A stretch of 64,000 nucleotides of DNA, taken from the NCBI GenBank assembly GCA_947650285.1, contig CANTFL010001446.1, forward strand, positions 671,001 through 735,000. The letters run 5' to 3'. Both the position numbers and the translations under genes were made by a program. The number at the start of each line of letters is the position of its first letter. The stretch's first letter is position 1. Shown one piece after another: positions 29,215 through 41,452 of this stretch. The stretch is from Hyaloperonospora brassicae (Eukaryota > Oomycota > Peronosporomycetes > Peronosporales > Peronosporaceae). The notes under the pieces were generated by a model. That model worked only from the letters and a program-made list of their open reading frames with translations. It did not search any database and was not told the origin of the DNA.

Positions 29215-29262
29215 CCTGTTAGCACTTTGTAGTCCTTCCAACGACCACCCACCTTATCCATT

Positions 29263-30834
29263 ATGAACATGGGGGATGAGGAAGAGAGCTTTCACGCCAC
29301 ACGTGAAGGCTTCACCCATTTGAGTGACCTCGAATGGGCCGCGGTAGGGAGAATGAGCTGTACCGTGGGAGACATTGGCGTTGCCGCCATGTTGAAGTCC
29401 CTTGACAGGGACCAACAACATGCCTCTATAGACAGATTCATTCAATATGAACTGGTCGTCGAAAGAGTAAAGTGGTCTTGCTTCAGTATCAAGACTCTTA
29501 ATAGACCGAGCAGTTGAAAAAAATAGGTGCTCAACAGACAGAGCTGTTGAGACATCAGCACTTAAATGCTGCTGTGGGCGGGACGACGCACACGCGTCGC
29601 CCCGAAATCTTGAAGGTTGACATCTCCAAGCACAGAGGAGTCGAGGAAGGCTCCCTGTTGTTATGGTTCGTCGAATTAGACAAAGCCATAAGGGCACGGC
29701 GCATCGACGATGAGCAAATGAAACTACCATTTGCTAAATCCCACCTGGCAGAAGGTGCCAATCCTTGAGCCCTAGGCCTGGAGATGAGCACCCCATACGC
29801 TTTTAAGTCGCTGGAATCCTTTAAACACCGGCTCAAACGAACGTTTGAGCCGCCAAGGGCTGAGTTCAGGGCTCGATCAGAGCTTTTGAAACTCAAACAA
29901 GGTAAGCGTGATGTGCACCCTTACGCTAAGCATATACGACTCTTTGCGAGTAGTATAACTGCAAACCCGGTAATGGACACACGTTGATTGCTGTGTTCAT
30001 GCAATGGCTTGTAGACGGGCCCGTAATAAATCACCTGTTCCGCCTAGATTTGATTACTCTAGAAGATGCTATTGCAGCAGCGGAACCGGAGGACTTTAAC
30101 ATAAGACAATCTCATGATAGCTCAAGCTCTTACCATCCACCAAGACGACAAAAGACCGGAGGTTCAGAACCAATGGACCTCTGTTATGTTGTAGCGAGAG
30201 ACCTAGCTCTTCGAACAGCAAGCGATTGCAGAATTGCAATCGCTGCCAAAAGTTAAGACACTACGCTTACGAGCGTAGTGCCCCTATCCCAGTACCTAGC
30301 AGTACTGAGCAAAATGGTCGTCCATTTGCCAAAAGCGGCAATGGGCGGGAGCCAGCGCTGTTGCGAAACCGCAACAGCGAAGCGGACCGATAAAAAATGG
30401 CGGGGTCAGTAGGGGCGGAGCTCCCTACTGATCTAGTAACCTCAATAGAATTTGCAAATCTCTTGACGAAAGTTGCTCCAGATACACAGTCACTGTGTGT
30501 CTCTGCACCTGGTGATGAGATACCGCTCATCACCTTGAAGTAAGAAGTGACAAAAGATATGTCACTTCGCGCCCTAGTTGACTGTGGGGCGTCGAACAAC
30601 TTTGTTCGTCGCCAGTCACTAGAGGGTCGTAGGCTCAAGTTCGTTAAGTGCGACATCCCTTCAACGAGGATGACAGTGCGCCTCGCCACAGGCGCATCGA
30701 TAATTGTTAAGAAACGTGTAGTGGGAACCCACTACACGTTAGAGGGCGAACAGTACGATGACGACTTCATCATACTGGATCTAGATGACAAATTTGATGT
30801 CATCCTAGGATTACCTTGGCTCAGAAGGTACTAG
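29263..30834 (+). pseudogene. Ty3 gag and retropepsin, broken
   Basis: Gag begins at ATG 29263 (MNMGDEEESFHATREG). It continues in shifted frames with YAFKSLESFKHRLKRTFEPP, EFRARSELLKLKQGKRDVHP (29784-29987) and VFMQWLVDGPVINHLFRLDL, LEDAIAAAEPEDFNIRQSHD (29984-30256), a typical retrotransposon gag core. A zinc knuckle is expected next; only HYAYE remains, its cysteines lost. The protease at 30541-30834 has the active-site LVDCGASNNFV (Asp codon at 30580) and ends in VILGLPWLRR. At least three frame breaks or stops, so no polyprotein can be made. Confidence 0.75.
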
Positions 30835-31460
30835 CTAAGGGTGATCTGGCAGCATCGACCCGTAAAGATGCCTGCCGCTTGTTCATCTGATGGAGATCTG
30901 ATGGACGTCATGGAGCGTCCACAAGCGTGTGGATGTACTGCGAGTGAGTGCGATGGCCTCACTTGCGGTACGGTCGTTAGCACGACTGCACAAGATCACA
31001 GTGTAGTTGATCGCTACACTGCGGTGCAAGCTCCCGGCGGCTGTACAGAAGTATAGGCATCGCCGAAGGTCCACCGCTCGAATAAGTCGAGTGAGTTAAG
31101 ACATGGATGTATGCCTAGCGGGCAACATCCTAAAAAGAAGAATGTTGTTGCCACCAAAGGGCAGAACATTCATCCTAAGTCGACTGGAGAGTCAACCGTA
31201 GAGGATCATTCCCTGACTGTGGTTGCATTTCCTCAGTCACAAGACGTCTAGGGGATAAGTTCACGTGATTGAGAAAGTAATTCCTCAAGAGTCTCATGCT
31301 GAGGCATTAGGCCCTCAGCAACCTGTGGGATCAAGCTCCCAGGAAGAAACCGAGACATTGAACGTCTTGGTAAATGACGGATCAAGTATAGGCGCTTATA
31401 CGCTTGATCCGATTGTGCCTCCGAAGTTAACATCGGAGATAACTCAATTGCCAACATAGA

Positions 31461-31640
31461 ACCGAAACGGTTCTTGCGTGATCTGCGTAGTGGCAAGGTC
31501 AAGCAGATCTGCATACTCGTCACAGAGGATGAGTATGTGGCCGATATTCGGTCGGCAACAGTGTTTGCTGAGAACGAATGGGTTCTCAGCAGCTCATCGA
31601 TGGACGAAAGTGTCATCGATGAGAAGACTCAGATCGGATA
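31461..31640 (+). pseudogene. Ty3 pol spacer between protease and reverse transcriptase
   Basis: Reads IEPKRFLRDLRSGKVKQICI, then TEDEYVADIRSATVF and WVLSSSSMDESVIDEKT. F-L-R-D-L-R and SSSMDESV-DEKT are features of oomycete Ty3 polyproteins just before the reverse transcriptase. The frame stops at 31640 and the RT is missing. Confidence 0.6.
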
Positions 31641-32226
31641 GGTAGTGGATCGCTAGGTGGTGGATCGCTAGGTGGTGGATCACTCCATAGTGAATTTCTA
31701 GGTGGTGGATCACTCGGATAGTGGATAGCTCGGGGTGGATCGTTTGTCCAGTGGGTCGTGGTATGTGATCCAGACCAATTATGTGTCCACACAATCAATC
31801 ATTACACACCCATGGTGGATCGTGATCGCTCTTTCGATTTTCTGATCGGTAATCGACCGTCGAATCGCTGTTACTTTTGAGACCTTGCATGTTTGATGAT
31901 CTTGACGATCCACTCTTCCAGCTTGCTTTAATATTTATCAATTTTCCATTTTCGTTAGCGATCCAGTATTCCAGTTTATGTTCACCCCTTGAGCAATCCG
32001 GTCCCTGTTCCTTGGTGATCCAATCCCTTGATCGCGGATCGTGATCGGTCAGTCCTCCTGTCTTGACTATGTTCCTTCTTGACCGTTAGGTAGATTGATC
32101 CCCATACTTTGCATAGTTGTTTTCTGTCATACAGTCGTGTGATCCCATCATTCGTGCCAACGGGCCTATCTCCGAGCGCACTTCACCAATAAAATTGATC
32201 TCGCACTTAATGCGGTAGACGCGATC
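31631..32226. repeat. GATC-rich low-complexity segment, starting with a 15-bp tandem repeat
   Basis: By hand count GATC occurs 21 times in about 600 bases, against about 2 expected by chance. The first 110 bases are an imperfect tandem array of TGGATCGCTAGGTGG-like units. After that the GATC words are spread without a strict period. No gene. Confidence 0.7.
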
Positions 32227-32280
32227 CACACTTTTCATGATTATTCTTATGCACTTCTCCACAAGTGCATTCATTAGAAT

Positions 32281-32541
32281 CTCGACACGGACGCTCTCTC
32301 GGTTTTGGACGAAAGAGTGGTCCCCAAACTTAGCAAATCCAACGACGAGATTTATTATTTATGGGTACAACATCATGGAATCTCGTCACGGATACCTATT
32401 AGAATTGCGGACACGCAACTTTAGTACGAATTTTTCAGATCGGCGGGTATTTCATCCAGATGCTTTGAAGCAATACTTCGCTACCTGCCTTACCCGGAAT
32501 TGGCGGTCCAATTATTTTCTACAGATAGTGTACAAGCTTGA
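32281..32541 (+). pseudogene. 3' coding piece of the Ty3 element
   Basis: 87 codons with a single in-frame TAG. They read LDTDALSVLDERVVPKLSKS, NDEIYYLWVQHHG, and after the stop FFRSAGISSRCFEAILRYLP. Composition is clearly protein-like. It ends at a TGA 75 bases before the purine tract and LTR-like start, where the last coding part of such an element is expected. I infer Ty3 origin from position. Confidence 0.5.
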
Positions 32542-32616
32542 GTAGAGCGCGTAATCTTTTGTCATCGGCTCCACGTATTGACTCGAATCGCGTTCGAAGA
32601 AGATCAGGATGAGGGG

Positions 32617-32940
32617 TGTCACGGGGATAGAATAACCCTTACTTAGCTTACACTATTCTACGCTTTGAGGAAGCCTTAAAGCCCAAGTCCTAGGTGTTTA
32701 GTATTTTTATATCTGTTGATATTTTTGTCTTTTATCATCTTAAGTACGAATGGTTTCATTGGACTCATGGGGACCACTCAATCTACGTGTCGATATCTTC
32801 CTGGCTAATATAGGTCGAAACCCATTAAACCAGCCAAAAATATGCGACGTGTTACATCCGCTACTTCAGATGAAGCCACCCTACTTAAGTAACATGTAAA
32901 CTTAATCGAAACTACTTATGTAACGGGGTGACCCATTACA
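32617..32940 (+). repeat. LTR-like 3' end
   Basis: Begins TGTCACGGGG directly after the purine-rich GATCAGGATGAGGGG and could end with CCCATTACA at 32940. It does not match the 786-base 5' LTR along its length, so it may be a truncated LTR, an LTR of another family, or misassigned. Confidence 0.35.
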
Positions 32941-33085
32941 TCACCCCTTTCTCAAGATAGCAATCACGAATCGTAAGTGATCAACTGCAACACTCCAACA
33001 GTCACTCAAACAAACGATGACCTAAGACGCGAACACTGACACCACAGCACTCCCGCGCACAACCAGCGGGAGTTCAGCAGACCAG

Positions 33086-33960
33086 GTGATGGATAAGCAC
33101 CTGATCCCTTGGGCGCTGTACGACCTGTCCAATGCTCAATCTCAGGACGCTCTTGAAACGATGCAGGATTACTTCCGGCGTTTCCGCGAGTTTCGCGAAA
33201 GAAACTTATATGCATCTCGAATGACTCACTACAGCGTTCTTAGTGTGCGTCCATCCGGCGGTGGAACCGGATCGTGAGGATGACAGTAACTTCCAACAGT
33301 GGCTTGCCAATCGCACAGACATTCACACCGATCACTCTATCGGCGTGCTGCGCAAGAAGATATGCGAGAATGCGTGGAACGTAGACCGACTCTGCTACGT
33401 CCCTGTGCACTAAATTTGCTACTATTGTGACTCGATGCCACGTCCAAGTCGCGCAGCTTGGCAACAAGACGTCGCTAAGTACTCACTCAGCTAATGTAAA
33501 CAGCTTTGGATTGGAAGATATAAGCGCAGCCTGGAAGACCAGAAGAACGCAGTTTTTTGTAACGAGTCTTTACGGCGACACCACTCTCGTTCGCGTTGAC
33601 GTGGTGATATTCGTTCAATACGACGTTCTAGTCGTCGCACTTCGTCTCGTTGTCGTGGTGGTGGTATCATTGTTGGTGGGGATAGTCAACCTATTCTCCA
33701 ATACATGTTGCGACGATGGACACCTAAGGAATCAAAATTGCGTGATGTGTATGACCAATGTCGCGCTATCGCGTATCAGCTTACCTTTGTGCATTAAACA
33801 CATCCTCTCTATCAGTTTGATAAATGGCGGATGCTTGGACAAACATCATTATGGACATAAATACAAATACACAAGTGCTAGGTGCGCATTTTGCGCGGCT
33901 TGTCAGCGAGTGGTTCTGATTTCTCTCGAGGGATCATCTATAACTGGAGTTCTATGCATT
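33086..33960 (+). pseudogene. Unidentified decayed coding sequence
   Basis: Frame-shifting but protein-like: LIPWALYDLSNAQSQDALET, YFRRFREFRERNLYASRMTH (33090-33230), then in another frame EDDSNFQQWLANRTDIHTDH, IGVLRKKICENAWNVDRLCY (33275-33412), and weaker traces to about 33960. It looks like a retroelement gag-type protein, but I cannot name the family. Confidence 0.4.
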
Positions 33961-34785
33961 CTCCTACGTCTCACCTTGACATAGATCTGTAGATTACTTA
34001 GGAAGAGTCTTGTACCTGCACACGCTAGCAACTACATTGTTAGATCGCTACTGGGGTTTGTGTAGGTTTCCTGCGGCAGGACATTGGCGAGTCGTTGAAT
34101 TGCCTATATAAGTGTAATTTACCCTTTAAAAAGTATAATTTTAATTACTGTATCGCATTGTTGACCGAGCCATCGTAAACAATCATCAGTTTGACGCAGA
34201 ATAACTGTGCTTTGTGAAAATTCGTGCGTTCTGCCTATGTTTTACAAAATCAAATAAATAGTGGTGCACTTGGCTTTGACTTTGCCATCATCCATATTCA
34301 CATTGTTGTTAAACTCCCGCAACGGAAGATTAGGTCGTCCGAAGATGGCATACTGAGCCTTTAAATCGCAAAGTATGTGTTAATTAGTATCATCATTACA
34401 GATAAGGCATGTATGGAGTCTCTATGTAGAACAGTACGCCCGTAATACTGATTACGTTGATAGCAGTAGATATTTCCTACCTCATTCCAAATAATTTAAT
34501 AACTTATTGCTAGATGGCGCCGGGTGGGTGACGGGTAGTGGATTAGTTGCGTTGCATTTCACTCTTTTTTTATATTGGTACTAATTACTGGTAATGGATA
34601 AAAATTGTTGGAGTAAAGTCTTTTGAAAAACTGAGTCCATATTTTTAACGTTTTGATGCTGATAAAATATAAAATATTAATTTGAAGGACGTTTACCGAA
34701 CATGTTGAGTCCAGGCGGCGCCAAGACAAGCACAACAACACGCGAGTAAGCAAAAATTGGCAAAGGAGTATTCGTTCGCGTACTT
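33961..34785. other. AT-rich, no gene seen
   Basis: No protein-like frame, tRNA or repeat structure was recognised. Confidence 0.4.
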
Positions 34786-36600
34786 GTGGGTGCCATAGAT
34801 GTCAATTCCAGTGTGGGTCCTGGGGTTACTGCTGCATCTCATGAGATTGTTTTTCCTGCTTTTACTGCTTGTGCACGTGTTAGTGCTACGGAAAGCACTG
34901 ATTCGACACTTGCTCGTGCTGAAGCTACTGATACTGTCCGAGCGCGTATTGTTGCGACAGCCAGTACTGGTGCTTCAAGGATGATACCGTCAGCCGTGCA
35001 GCAGACACGTGTAAAGGCGACAAAAAGTCTCATGGCGTTGGGCGACGTGTATCGAAAAACATACACGTTATTCGAAGAGGGCATACCCATCTTAATTGAT
35101 GCCTCACACATCCATTACCCCCTATTGCGTCTGCCAAATATTATCACTCACCCAAAATTTTGAACGTGGCGATCTTCTCCGCGTCGCCTGCATGTTGCGC
35201 TCTTCATCTTCATCACTATGTCTTCGAGTTCCGTCACGTAACTACCTACCCCAAAATAACAGTATATTTTCCCTTTTAATATCATTATTACTCTGGATTG
35301 TACCCTCGAATGCACGTCAATTTTTCGGTCGGTATCACAATAATCACGTTGATAATCGCAATATTGTGTTAATCAATCGAAAACAAATTCTCGAATTATG
35401 AAAGAATATCGGAATTATGGAAATGTATCCTGAAAAAGTAGGAATACATCTAATCTTGAGATTACTTGCCGAAGCGGAGGTAAACAAATAACTATTGAGC
35501 CTAAATAATACAACATCTTAGTGGTATCGATTCGGACACGTCCCACTCGCCGTTTTAGTTTGAGCCATAGGAGATTGCACAAAAGAGGTCAGGATGAATT
35601 ATACACCCATCTCAATCTCTTATTATCAATTTACACCTTTAAACGTAACTGTGCGATGAAGGCTTTCCATATGCAGCAAGTGGAGAGAGAGCAAAACAAA
35701 GCGACCGAGTAAAGACAGAAGATGGAAAAAGAAACGCTGGCGCTCCAGCGACGCGTCAAACAGCTGAGCCTTCAGAGTGCAGAATTCGAGCTGCGGATAC
35801 TGCAGGCGCCACAAGAGAATTACAACGTCCGGCATGAGACTGAGGCGCCTATGATGCTGCAGAAGAAGGATGTGAAAGATAGAAGCATTATAGATGACGT
35901 GCCTGAATTAGTCACTTGTGAATAAGCATATGGCGGTCTTGCCTGAGGTGGTTATTCCCACGGTGGAAGTAAATATCGATGACATCCAAGTGGGCGATCT
36001 AGGGTACCCTTGAGCATGGTACAATATAAGCTACGTCAGTTTACCTCGAACAATCGTCATTTACTCATGAGCAAAAGGAAATGAACTTCCCAAAATAGAG
36101 CGTGTAGAGGTTTGTGATGTTGACCTCGACGAATTAAAACTGATCACGCAATAGGTGCGGCTTGTGGATCCAGAATTTTGAGAGAGGTAAGCCGACATTA
36201 TCAACGATTATTATCACCAAGATCATATGACCATCTACTTCACCGCAAGCTTCGTCAATTGTGGTGTTCATTTATAAAATCGGTGAAGATACACGATTTT
36301 GCATCGATTACAGGCGGGTGAAGTAGATGGCAAGATTGATAAGGTACGCCCCCATCGGTCTTTCCAGACATGAGATAATTACGTGGTATAGTCCTCTCGG
36401 CATGGCATGTGTCATCTTAGTGGTGTAAATTACAAAGCGTGCAAGAGCGATTCCTGCCTTCATTACGCCATCAGGCGTATTCGAATGCTTTTCAGTAAAG
36501 AAAAACCTTAAAATTTCTATTAACGTCTGATCGAAACTCTGTATACGAATACCTGAAGATTGGTGTCAACCGGAAATACATCGCTTTTCTTACGTTAAAG

Positions 36601-36831
36601 TTGATTAATGTATTTACTAAAGTATATGAAGAAGTTAATATGAGACCATCCGTCATGGGTTGGACATCGTATATTAACGATATATTGATACCTGTCACAT
36701 CTTGGACGTACATCTATGGGATGGTTGAGCGATTCTTGGAAGTTTGTAATCAGTGGAATCTGTCAATCAATCCAGCTAAAGTTTCTGGGGAATTTGTAAG
36801 GTGTAATGTCGGGGCCATTAGGTATCACTAA
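36601..36831 (+). pseudogene. Ty3 reverse transcriptase fragment
   Basis: Contains MRPSVMGWTSYINDILIPVT and LEVCNQWNLSINPAK, matching the block around the YxDD active site and the following WNLxxxPAK helix of Ty3 reverse transcriptases. The active-site Asp pair reads Asn-Asp (YINDI), so it would be inactive even if expressed. Confidence 0.7.
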
Positions 36832-37261
36832 CAGGCTTGGATGCTGATCCGAAGTACTTACGATCGCTAGAGAACCTCCTATTCCACCGCAAATTAAGAT
36901 TGATATAATCTTCTGAAATGTCTAACTAACTACAGTATACGTATTGGGGACTTTGAAATCTATGCGTCCGTGATCTATGAGTTGCGTGAAGTGGACTTTC
37001 AAGCGATTTTAGCTACGCAAACAATGTATTGATGTCTGTACCAGATTTTGTTTCGGATCGTGATCACGATCTTGAAAGTGGGCTCAAACGCGATCGGGAC
37101 GTGATCACAAAGATCACTCTGGATGCTAAGAGCAGGGAGAGTTCGGATAATGCAATTATTGCCTTCACTTTACTACGTATATAGTAACAACAACGCAGAT
37201 CTTAAGGCATTTTGACTCGTATCGACCATTGATCGTGGTGTATGCCGGTAAGTAGGCAATA

Positions 37262-37860
37262 TTGACTACGTTATTTCAGAAACATGGTGGCATCTATTGG
37301 CCTGTCACTTTCTCTAGTCGTGCATTGAAGTCTAATGAAGTTTATTTCGACATGGTTGAGAAAATTGTTTCGGATCGTGTCCGTTTGTTGGATATTGGAT
37401 ACACCATGCTAGTTTCACGCGATATTACGATGCTGACGCGGTATTTAAACCTTTTTTGGCTATCACAATCTTTCGGCCTCAATGGAATATTGGACAGATG
37501 AGCTGCATTTCTATTATGCTAGACAATAAACTCCGTTGATCATAAAAGAAATACGATGAGACATGGTCGCTTTCGCGGCAAGTGTTACTTCGCGTGAAAA
37601 AGCAGATGATGTATTGATCGCGGTGGCGCCGCGCAAACAACCTGGGCAGACTATAATCATGCCAGCACCCACGGTGAGATAAGATATAAGGCTCCCGATA
37701 TCCAGCTTCGACAAATTGGCTAGAGTAGAAATTAAGGGTGGAGCATACAGTGTGATCAAAGGCAGCTGCTTAAGTGGACGACTGTGGCTGTCGCTTCCGT
37801 ATTTACCGCTGATCCTACCGTAAATGATGCGCAATATAGATAATATTACTCCGCTTCAGT
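37262..37860 (+). pseudogene. Ty3 RNase H region fragment
   Basis: First part: GIYWPVTFSSRALKSNEVYF, EKIVSDRVRLLDIGYTMLV, then TRYLNLFWLSQSFGLNG (37262-37501). Second part in another frame: EKADDVLIAVAPRKQPGQTI, IMPAPTV, FDKLARVEIKGGAYSVI (about 37595-37755). These match the RNase H and tether regions of oomycete Ty3 polyproteins. Confidence 0.65.
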
Positions 37861-39000
37861 CTGCTCGCATTTAAAGCCCATTTAAGAAATAAACATCTGT
37901 GGTAATTTAGATTTAGTGGTCAGGAAGATGCGTGTTGAGATCGACTACAAGGCTCCTGATTTGTGATTGCTACCCCACAGAGCTATGGTGAAAGTGGGAT
38001 CGTGGCCAATCCTCGACTTCGTGCTTGTATAAAGTGATTGGAACTAAAGCGCAGGAAAATTAGCAAGCAAGGCGTTACAGCGATAAAATCATTATATCGT
38101 ATCTTTTAGCCGAAATGCGGAAGATCGGATCACGATTTACCTGCTGGGTGAGTGAGTTATCGATGCCTTACCTCGCCGATCCAGTAGTAAAGGTGGCGGC
38201 ATTATCTATATACGCACTGATAGGACGCAAGTAGCTACTATTATTGCTAGAGGAGATTGTGCAGCAAATGCGGATTGGTCGTATAATGCAAGCGTACGAC
38301 GAAAAGTGTTGGATATCGGACATAATGACATATCTGATCAGGGACAAGGCCAAGCATAAATCAGGAGAAGCAAAGTGATTTGAACGATTGCACCAGAAAA
38401 TGAGGAGGATCAAAGTTAATTGTTATTTTTTCGTTCCTCAATCATCGTTTAAACCAAAATCTTGTGCGATTTCAAATTGTTACATGGTTCGAGAGCTGTT
38501 GCAGCAAGATATTTTACATCTTTATTACAAAAGTTAAACCGATGGTCATCAAGGAACAGGGCATACGTATCACAGGATTAGGAAAAATTAAAACTCGCGA
38601 AGGCTGTAACGGAGTGTGCGATGCTTATGTGTATGTAGGTGTGAAATAAAAGAAGGATATTAATAGCCCGTACGATCGTGCCGGATCGCTAGGCAACATG
38701 CAAGCGGTCTGTCTTTCTCATATTTTCGACATGGATCATGTTCCCTCGCTGCCAAGACCTCATTTAAGATCAACACGGAGCTGCTAATATTGATACTTGG
38801 TTCTCAGACTATGATATCGCAAAAGGAAGTACGTTACTTACAACCCAGACAAAAGCAGAGAATTAAAAAGAATGTGTGTCTCGACGATTCGGTGCAAGCG
38901 AGGCAAATTTTCATGATCGAGAGTTTTGCTTTATGTCTAGTTTTTTTAGCATTCAACCATATCGCAAGGCAATATAAGGGCCACTATGGCGCTTAATACG

Positions 39001-39440
39001 CAAGCGAATGGGATGGCAGAGCGTAGATCGAGAGAGAATACGACGAAGACGCAAAACAGCTAACTTTTACCAATATTAAATCGCAAGATCGTATCCGCGG
39101 GTACATACCGATTTACTTGATTCATGACTGGGACCCGCGATCGAATTAATAGTGGTCCTAACTCTATGGATTTCCCAGCAAGATCTATAGTCACGACGAT
39201 GGCGATGCACTATACAGCGTCGATATCAACATGCAAGAGCAAAAGTCGATGATCGTCTGTAAATCGCGATCCAAAATCGAGAGGATTGCCATAATATAAA
39301 TCGTAATCTGCTGGTAATCGATCGTGGATAGCTAGTATGGATGTAACTCTATCTCTTTAAGGAAGAATCAAGCGAAGGCCTGCTCATATGTGGCACAGAC
39401 TTTTTCGTGAGGATAACAAATGTGGGGATCACGCGGTATA
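39001..39440 (+). pseudogene. Ty3 integrase end fragment
   Basis: QANGMAER at 39001 is the conserved part of the integrase core (N-G-x-A-E-R). From 39039 it continues in another frame as YDEDAKQLTFTNIKSQDRIR and YIPIYLIHDWDPRS. At about 39375 comes AHMWHRLFREDNKCGDHAV, the C-terminal integrase block. Broken by frameshifts and stops. Confidence 0.7.
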
Positions 39441-39900
39441 GTCAAACATTGCAGGTACTGGTGGAATGTGACGTTTTGGCTAAAGGTGGGGAACTGAGTG
39501 TTCGCCGTTAAAGCCTGCTAGGTAGTGCTGATTTAGTCTATATGACGAATTTTTAGGAGAATCTTAGCATGGGTACCGGTGTGGCTGCGGCAGAGGCTGC
39601 AACACTAAGAATGCTCACTTTGGGATCGGTAGGCTACTAAGCAGGCGACCAGCGGGGGGCTAAAGCGTCTCAGGCGCGCATCCGTATACCAAGTCTTTTG
39701 TCATTCAGGCTTCTGTTTCAATCGGTACACCCCGTAGATTATTCCCTGTGGAACATATATGAAGCTAAAATATGAAAAGAAGTTCCCTGAACACCTCACG
39801 AGTCGAGTGAGGATGGACCATATGATCGAGTTCTTATAGTGAATCGAAGTAATAGAACATAGGTGGAAACGCGATTCAGCAGAAGAGGATAACGAAGCGG

Positions 39901-41383
39901 AAACAATCGAAGATGTGCGACCGAGACGATAAATTCGTTGAGGTCGAGTACACCGTTATCTCGACTACAAGAGCTAGATCGTGATCGATAGGCGGAATTT
40001 TTTTGAAATGTTGCAATCGGCACGAGGCGGAATCGGAAGACTTAATTTGATCGGCGTGTTAGGAGCGGTAAAGTATACGAGGAGATTGCAAATGTGTACA
40101 AGACGGAAAGTATATGCAGGTAGGATGCATTTAGAAATGAAAGGGTTGTATGAATGATGAGTATGGCTATCAGCAGCCTGATCGCGGTTGGATGACCAAC
40201 AAAAGAGACAATTCTCTATTTGATTAATTAAATGATATAAAGATGTTGTATTGAAATTTCAAATTGCGATTTAACAAATAAAGATTCGACAGCGAACTTA
40301 ATGGCCAAAAGAATAATGGAAGATTTTGTATGGTTTGTAATTGACGCCCACATCTACTTACGCCATACTCGACATACTTGTTGTTCGTCGAGGCGGTGAT
40401 CAGGTTTAGGAGATCGGTCGCTCGGCATTCCAGTATATATCGCAATGCACATTTGCATCCGCATGAGGATTCTGAAATAAAATTGGGCCTAACAGGATTG
40501 TCCAAATCACAGTTTTCGTTGATCTTGACGTGCAGAATAAAACGAGGATCGATTTCTAACGTGTTCCGTATCGTAATCGCCGTTGACGTCGCTGCTCGCA
40601 AACAAAGTCAGAACTGAATCGGTTGCTTGAGCTGCAGAGTCAATCGGCAACATTTGAGTCGATAATTAAAGCCTCTAGCGGTTTCTATCTTCAAACGTTC
40701 GGTACATTGTCAGTAGTTGCTTGAAACATTTCGTGAGTTTAAAAGACACCGGCGCAAGTCACGGTTTTGAAAATGTCATATGGTTCGTGATGGTTCATCG
40801 TGGCGATCTGAGCCGACGTGGACCAAGAGTGCTTTAATAATTGGGTGGAGGCGGTAGAGACGATGCGTGGCAGAGTAATAAGAGGCTTATACTTCGGTCT
40901 GGACAAAAGCGAAGCGAATAATTTATATACCACAGTTAACCCGGCCGAGCATGATCTAGCTCACTTGCCGGGTAGTCTAAGGCAAAATTTAGGCCAATGG
41001 TCTGGGGACGTGCTCGCGATATCCAGAAAAATACTGATCGATCAAAACCTTGGTATTTGAAGAGCCTGGTGCACGTCGGTTATAAGTAGATTGTAATTTG
41101 AGGCACGAGTTACATCCGAAGAGCTGATCTCTCCCCGAATCTACTTAATGACTTACCGAAGAGATCTACGTTCAGTACCTAAAATATATTCTTTCTACCC
41201 AGGAAGTTTCACTTACGGTCTATATCTCCCAGATACCTGCGATAAGTAGCTTACAGAATTTGCGACTCCGTGGCGTACCTTAATTCACGCTTGCTTCACA
41301 TTGTCTACCGTCTGCGACCCATTGTAGAGCCCAGTCGGTGGCGCGGCTTTGCATTCGATCCTATCCTGGATGAAGTTGTCCAT
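39901..41383. other. AT-rich repeat debris, no gene seen
   Basis: Frames up to 125 codons exist but are not protein-like. CGATC/GATCG words remain common, as in the Ty3 relic upstream, so this may be more of the same element or its flank. Confidence 0.35.
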
Positions 41384-41452
41384 CTGCTGGGACTCGAACC
41401 TGTAACCTTCCGGTCAAAACCGCCGTGGCCATCCCACTGACCGCCTGACCGT
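41384..41452 (-). repeat. tRNA-like head of a probable SINE
   Basis: On the minus strand the sequence contains GGTTCGAGTCCC, a perfect RNA polymerase III B box, about 40 bases after a GGTCAGTGGGATGG segment in the A-box position. The cloverleaf does not close (no complementary acceptor stem, poor anticodon stem), so this is not a working tRNA. tRNA-derived SINEs are known in Phytophthora. The downstream body would lie toward 41360 and below. Confidence 0.5.

Larger units (their letters stand above)
28429..32940 (+). mobile_element. Degraded Ty3-type LTR retrotransposon
   Basis: Order on the plus strand: probable 5' LTR (28429-29214), gag (from 29263), retropepsin (30541-30834), the spacer between protease and reverse transcriptase (31461-31640), then a jump with no RT, RNase H or integrase, a 3' coding piece (32281-32541), a purine-rich tract just before 32617, and an LTR-like end. 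The element has lost most of pol; a GATC-rich low-complexity segment occupies the gap. A second copy of the leader and gag is at 63.06-64.0 kb and a protease fragment is at the left edge of the window. Confidence 0.65.
34786..39900 (+). mobile_element. Very decayed Ty3 polyprotein relic
   Basis: Recognisable domains occur in the normal Ty3 order on the plus strand, each in short frames broken by stops: a gag-like frame (34786-35163), a coiled segment (35722-35925), the RT lead-in VEVNIDDIQVGDLGYP (about 35965), RT (36.6 kb), RNase H (37.26-37.86 kb) and integrase (39.0-39.44 kb). No LTRs could be placed. Decay is much heavier than in the 28-33 kb element, so this is an older insertion. The DNA is AT-rich. 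Confidence 0.65.

Noticed and set aside
32617..32940. A matching LTR pair for the 28.4 kb Ty3 element
   Set aside because: The two putative LTRs do not align along their length, so I list them separately and do not claim a pair.
41384..41452. A functional tRNA gene on the minus strand
   Set aside because: The B box is perfect, but the acceptor and anticodon stems do not form.
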